DNA from: a virus
IMG/VR virus record: IMGVR_UViG_3300007533_000017
Coordinates: 1-24,252 of that record
DNA: 24,252 nucleotides
Reading direction: 5' to 3' (one strand)
Numbering within the stretch: position 1 is the first letter of the stretch; every line of letters begins with the position of its first letter. The translations under genes were made by a program, and so were the position numbers. This document shows, one piece after another, positions 21,616 to 24,252 of this stretch. The notes under the pieces are model-generated. The model was not told the DNA's origin, ran no database searches, and saw only the letters and a list, made by a program, of their open reading frames with translations.

Positions 21616-22398
21616 CTATAACGGACACGGGCCGCACTCTGCTTGTATCGGTCCTGAGTCGTCTCCAGTTGAAACACAGAATCTGTCCACAGCTCCAGGC
21701 GCGTCACCGCCACACCAAACCGCTCCGCCTTCCCACTCTAGCTTATCGCCGTCGCACGCACTGGACGCCCCGGAGCAGTACTCGAGCAATACTGTCTGCT
21801 CGATCTTTTCTGCGTAATAGATCTCACCATCTTTCACGCACGATGGACCGTCGTCCCATTGAGTGTATTGTTTTCCGTCGCATCGACTCGCGATGACCGT
21901 GTAACCCGGATCTTGCGTTCCGTCCTGGCACATGGCGCCTTTGATCAGGAAGTTGCACCCGTCGCAGCACGGACCATCCGAGCATTCGCACCCATTACTC
22001 GGCGCTGAATCAGTTCCGGAATCGACCGCGCGGCCACTATCTGCATGGGCTGAGTCGGCAGTTTCCGCGCCGTCGTTTGCTGCGTCTTGGTGTTCTCTTT
22101 TTGCGTCATGGCTCACGTCGACACGAGCGTCTGCTGAGTTCGAGCCGGAGTCTGGACTGCCATGCGCGTCTCGCGAATCAGATGCATCATACCCGCCGGC
22201 GCCCATGCCGGCGTCGTCTCCAGGGGCTGCCGCTCCGTCAGTGGTGACGCGCACGTCGCTTCGATGCCCAGCATCTGTGGACTGGACCGGAGAACGAGAC
22301 GCGGCGTCAGTCCCGGCGTCTCCCAGCACTACGGACACATCCCCGGATCCATCGCCGCATCCCGCGACAGCAAACACCAAAAAAGCCAACCGTCTCAT
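21616..22398 (-). CDS. Secreted Cys-rich lipoprotein (moron gene)
   Basis: A 260-residue minus-strand protein in the middle of the tail region. The N-terminus MRRLAFLVFAVAGC has a short basic start, a hydrophobic core and a lipobox VAG-Cys14. Gly follows the Cys, consistent with outer-membrane sorting. Residues 15-134 are a low-complexity, Asp/Ala/Ser/Gly-rich linker with DAG/DAS repeats, a style common in myxobacterial lipoproteins. Residues 135-260 hold 14 cysteines. The block CECSDGPCCDGCNFLIKGAM (137-156) resembles a disintegrin-like 'C-x-C..GpCC..C' cluster seen in myxobacterial secreted proteins. Codon use and direction differ from phage neighbours. ATG 22398 overlaps the upstream regulator's stop (ATGA), with AGAGGG nearby. 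A lysogenic-conversion or exclusion role at the host surface is inferred. Confidence 0.75.
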   Translation of the reverse strand: MRRLAFLVFAVAGCGDGSGDVSVVLGDAGTDAASRSPVQSTDAGHRSDVRVTTDGAAAPGDDAGMGAGGYDASDSRDAHGSPDSGSNSADARVDVSHDAKREHQDAANDGAETADSAHADSGRAVDSGTDSAPSNGCECSDGPCCDGCNFLIKGAMCQDGTQDPGYTVIASRCDGKQYTQWDDGPSCVKDGEIYYAEKIEQTVLLEYCSGASSACDGDKLEWEGGAVWCGGDAPGAVDRFCVSTGDDSGPIQAECGPCPL

Positions 22399-22577
22399 CT
22401 CGCCCTCTTTTTCCGTCTAGGTGTGTCGGCGGGAAACAGCTCCCGATACTTCTCCCGCATCACGAACCGGACGGCGTCACTAATCGACGCCAACCCGAGC
22501 GACCTCGCGACGTCTTCAAACACGCGCCTGTCGTCTTCGCTGATCCGCAGCAGGAACCGGGATTGCTTCTCGCCCAT
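22395..22577 (-). CDS. Ribbon-helix-helix-like regulator
   Basis: A 60-residue basic protein. The frame extends to an ATG at 22637, but ATG 22577 is preferred because a good promoter would place the transcript start near it and the first 20 residues of the longer version lack structure. The pattern is SRFLLRISEDD (strand), RRVFEDVARSLGLAS (helix A), ISDAVRFVMREKYREL (helix B), then the basic tail RRKKRAR. This fits the beta-alpha-alpha layout of RHH/CopG-type DNA-binding proteins that act as dimers. Its stop is ATGA-coupled to the lipoprotein start. A perfect palindrome (22586-22595) sits over the candidate -10, so self-repression is likely. A toxin-antitoxin partner is not seen. Confidence 0.65.
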   Translation of the reverse strand: MGEKQSRFLLRISEDDRRVFEDVARSLGLASISDAVRFVMREKYRELFPADTPRRKKRAR

Positions 22578-22583
22578 GATCCG

Positions 22584-22611
22584 ATTGTACGTACACCGGG
22601 CAAAGTGTCTA
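22584..22611 (-). promoter_or_regulatory. Candidate sigma-70 promoter for the moron genes
   Basis: Read on the minus strand, TAGACA (22606-22611) and TACAAT (22584-22589) each match five of six consensus bases and are 16 bases apart. The expected transcript start, about seven bases downstream, falls at or next to the ATG of the regulator at 22577, suggesting a leaderless message. This is the only good sigma-70-like promoter I see in the window. Confidence 0.55.
22586..22595. promoter_or_regulatory. 10-bp perfect palindrome overlapping the -10 element (operator candidate)
   Basis: TGTACGTACA reads the same on both strands and overlaps the -10 hexamer of the moron promoter. A second inverted pair, CCGGG/CCCGG, flanks the -35 region (about 22596-22616). 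The position is right for a repressor such as the small RHH-like protein encoded immediately downstream. Confidence 0.5.
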
Positions 22612-22671
22612 CCCGGCGCCCCGTCGATTGTCCGCAAGTGCCCGGAATTGCCGCAGCCTTAGCGCAGCCAC

Positions 22672-24177
22672 ATGCCGTTTTTCCGCATATTCCAGCACCT
22701 GTTGCCGCGTGCTCGCGCGTGGAATCTGGTCGCAGAAAAGAAGCTCAGGCAGCTCTTCGTCGGTCTCTCGAAAAAGCCCGAGGAGATCCGCGAGTTCGCG
22801 GACCTCGTCTATTACGACCTGTTCCCGGACACGACGCGCGAGATCGCGGCGTGGGAAAAGCAGTTCGGGCTACCGACCGCGAGCACTGAGCAGCAACAGC
22901 GCGACAACGTATCGGCTCACTGGCAGTCGCAGGGCGGGCAAGATCGAGAGTACATCGAGGGTGTGCTAGCGGCTGCAGGGTTCGACGTCACGCTTCACGA
23001 GTGGTGGCACACGTCCGCCGGTGAGGTGCTCAGCTTCGACGGTGTCGATGGCTACGTTGAGGTTTCGCACGACGCCGACTTCGATGTCATCGAGTGGAAC
23101 ACGTCGTGGACCATATCCTGCTGGTTTCGACTCGAGCCGGTCAACTCAAGCGAGCAGACCATCATCGCCAAGGCGAGCGCTAGCGGTACGCAGCAGGGAT
23201 GGTGGGTCGAGGTTACGGCATCTGGGAATATCCAGGTAGCACTGGTCAACGACTGGGGCGGCGGCAATCGTGTGTTCGGAGCGTCTACGTCATTCGGGAA
23301 CCTGGACGACGATGACTGGCACCACCTCGTTGTCACCTACGACGGCAGCGGATCTCGCTTCGGTCTGACGTGCTGGGTAGACAACGTATCGTCCACGTTT
23401 TCCGGCAGCGGGGACACCATCAGCGCCACGATGGCGACGTCACGAGACGTCGAGATCGGGAGGCGCGACGACACAAACTACTGGCCCGGAACGTCGGGCG
23501 GCACACCGGTAGCCGGATACCTCGACGAGGTTGCGATCTGGTCCGGCGTCGAGATGAACGCATCGCAGGTCGCGGACCTGTACAACAGCGGAGGCGTCGT
23601 CGATTACACAACACTCGACACGGCGGACGACCTGGTCGCTTACTGGAGAATGGGCGAAGGCGCGTCGTTCCCCAACATTCCAGACGAGAGCGGAAACGGT
23701 CACTCCGGCACCATGACCGACATGTCTGCAACGGATCTCGTTGAGCGAGACACGCTGCAGCCCGGAACGGTACCACCGTACGTGGCCCGCGACCCAAACG
23801 ATTACGCCGAGTCCGCACTCATCGGAACAGAGCAGTGTTTCGAGGAGCCGAACAACGACGTTCAGTGCACCGACACCCTGGACGGTCCGCCGCGGTGCAA
23901 CGCATTCCCGGTAACCGAGGCTAGCTACCTGGTCAACAAGAGTCTTGGCGTGAACATACCGCCTCCTCTGCCTACCGACCCGGATCGGTTCCCGTATTTC
24001 ATCTACGTCGGAGACGAAACGTTTCCAGACAAAGTCACGATCCCGCGCAGCCGCAAGGACGAGTTCGAGCGACTGCTGCTCAAGCTGTGCCCGACGCAGC
24101 ACTGGATCGTTTTGCGCGTGAACTACGAGCTGGATTTCGGAATCTTCGACTCCACCTTTGACGACTCGTTTGAGTAG
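22672..24177 (+). CDS. Mu gp48-like (DUF2313) tail protein with inserted LamG/concanavalin-type lectin domain
   Basis: A 501-residue protein. ATG 22672 is the first start after an in-frame TAG at 22660; its ribosome site is weak. Residues 1-115 match the start of gp48/YmfQ (DUF2313): EEIREFADLVYYDLFPDTTR, EIAAWEKQFGLPTASTEQQQ and DREYIEGVLAAAGFDVTLHE. Residues 117-352 are a LamG-type jelly roll: SFDGVDGYVEVSHD, TSWTISCWFRLE, WHHLVVTYDGS, AGYLDEVAIWSG, then LVAYWRMGEG with DESGNGHSGTMTD. Residues 366-501 return to DUF2313, ending FPDKVTIPRSRKDEFERLLL then KLCPTQHWIVLRVNY, the usual family end. Ordinary gp48-like proteins are about 200 residues. The lectin insertion suggests direct sugar binding at the baseplate. 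It lies after the fibre and moron rather than directly after gp47-like. Confidence 0.85.
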   Translation: MPFFRIFQHLLPRARAWNLVAEKKLRQLFVGLSKKPEEIREFADLVYYDLFPDTTREIAAWEKQFGLPTASTEQQQRDNVSAHWQSQGGQDREYIEGVLAAAGFDVTLHEWWHTSAGEVLSFDGVDGYVEVSHDADFDVIEWNTSWTISCWFRLEPVNSSEQTIIAKASASGTQQGWWVEVTASGNIQVALVNDWGGGNRVFGASTSFGNLDDDDWHHLVVTYDGSGSRFGLTCWVDNVSSTFSGSGDTISATMATSRDVEIGRRDDTNYWPGTSGGTPVAGYLDEVAIWSGVEMNASQVADLYNSGGVVDYTTLDTADDLVAYWRMGEGASFPNIPDESGNGHSGTMTDMSATDLVERDTLQPGTVPPYVARDPNDYAESALIGTEQCFEEPNNDVQCTDTLDGPPRCNAFPVTEASYLVNKSLGVNIPPPLPTDPDRFPYFIYVGDETFPDKVTIPRSRKDEFERLLLKLCPTQHWIVLRVNYELDFGIFDSTFDDSFE

Positions 24178-24180
24178 AGC

Positions 24181-24252
24181 ATGGCTGAAGTAACCAGAAG
24201 CGCAGCGCAGACCGCCGCTGACACGATCACCAACGAGACGTCAGAGGGAGCC
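24181..24252 (+). CDS. Start of an additional protein (3' truncated by window)
   Basis: An open frame begins at ATG 24181, three bases after the gp48-like stop, and runs to the window edge without a stop (24 codons: MAEVTRSAAQ then TAADTITNETSEGA). GAG upstream is a weak ribosome site. Position after a gp48-like gene suggests a fibre or other adsorption protein, but the visible part is too short to identify. Confidence 0.5.
   Translation, partial: MAEVTRSAAQTAADTITNETSEGA

Noticed and set aside
21590-21660. Intrinsic terminator between the convergent fibre and lipoprotein genes
   Set aside because: The 26-base gap and its flanks show no stable hairpin followed by a T-run in either direction.
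22395-22671. Toxin-antitoxin pair with the small RHH-like protein as antitoxin
   Set aside because: The coupled partner is a lipoprotein with a signal peptide and Cys-rich domain, not a toxin-like nuclease or kinase.
1-24252. tRNA genes, CRISPR arrays, insertion sequences, attachment sites
   Set aside because: No cloverleaf-like segment, regularly spaced repeats, transposase frame or att-like duplication was recognised. The coding density leaves almost no room for them.

Overview
The window reads as the late structural region of a tailed, contractile-tailed phage or prophage. It is GC-rich and almost gap-free, and every structural gene lies on the + strand, often joined by ATGA, GTGA or TGATG start/stop overlaps. 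The only minus-strand genes are a two-gene 'moron': a ribbon-helix-helix-like regulator and a secreted lipoprotein. The lipoprotein's VAGC lipobox, long Asp/Ala/Ser-rich linker and Cys-rich end are in the style of Myxococcota (Polyangia-type) outer-membrane lipoproteins. A myxobacterial or related host is therefore my best inference, but it is not proven.

Layout. (1) 1-4104 is a lambda-type head module: the portal C-terminus, an S49 head-maturation protease with an in-frame nested scaffold, a gpD-like decoration protein, a gpE-like major capsid protein and a gpFI-like protein. (2) 4101-9338 is a seven-gene sugar/surface-modification cassette: a GT-A glycosyltransferase, a methyltransferase-DUF616 fusion, a CgeB-like GT-B glycosyltransferase, a second DUF616 protein, a methyltransferase, a PAPS-type sulfotransferase and a second GT-A glycosyltransferase. 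(3) 9335-10356 holds two neck/tail-completion genes. (4) 10474-20574 is a Mu-like contractile tail: sheath, tube, tail-assembly chaperone with a -1 frameshift, tape measure, gpN-like, gpP-like hub, gp45-like spike, two small unassigned proteins, gp46-like and gp47-like. (5) 20582-24252 is the adsorption region: a fibre, the antisense moron, a gp48-like protein carrying an inserted LamG lectin domain, and the first 24 codons of another gene.

How the genes work together. The head genes build and mature a lambda-like capsid, the neck genes close it, and the Mu-like genes build a contractile tail with an iron-binding spike. The cassette sits between the gpFI-like gene and the neck genes and overlaps its neighbours at every junction. 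It should therefore be translated late, together with the virion proteins. That points to glycan (possibly methylated and sulfated) decoration of virion proteins, or late alteration of the host surface, rather than ordinary lysogenic conversion.

The only long gaps in the structural operon precede the major capsid, sheath and tube genes, whose products are made in the largest copy number. All three leaders contain short hairpins. The region most worth experimental attention is the 5.2-kb cassette. Next are the LamG insertion in the gp48-like protein and the moron, with its promoter-overlapping palindrome.
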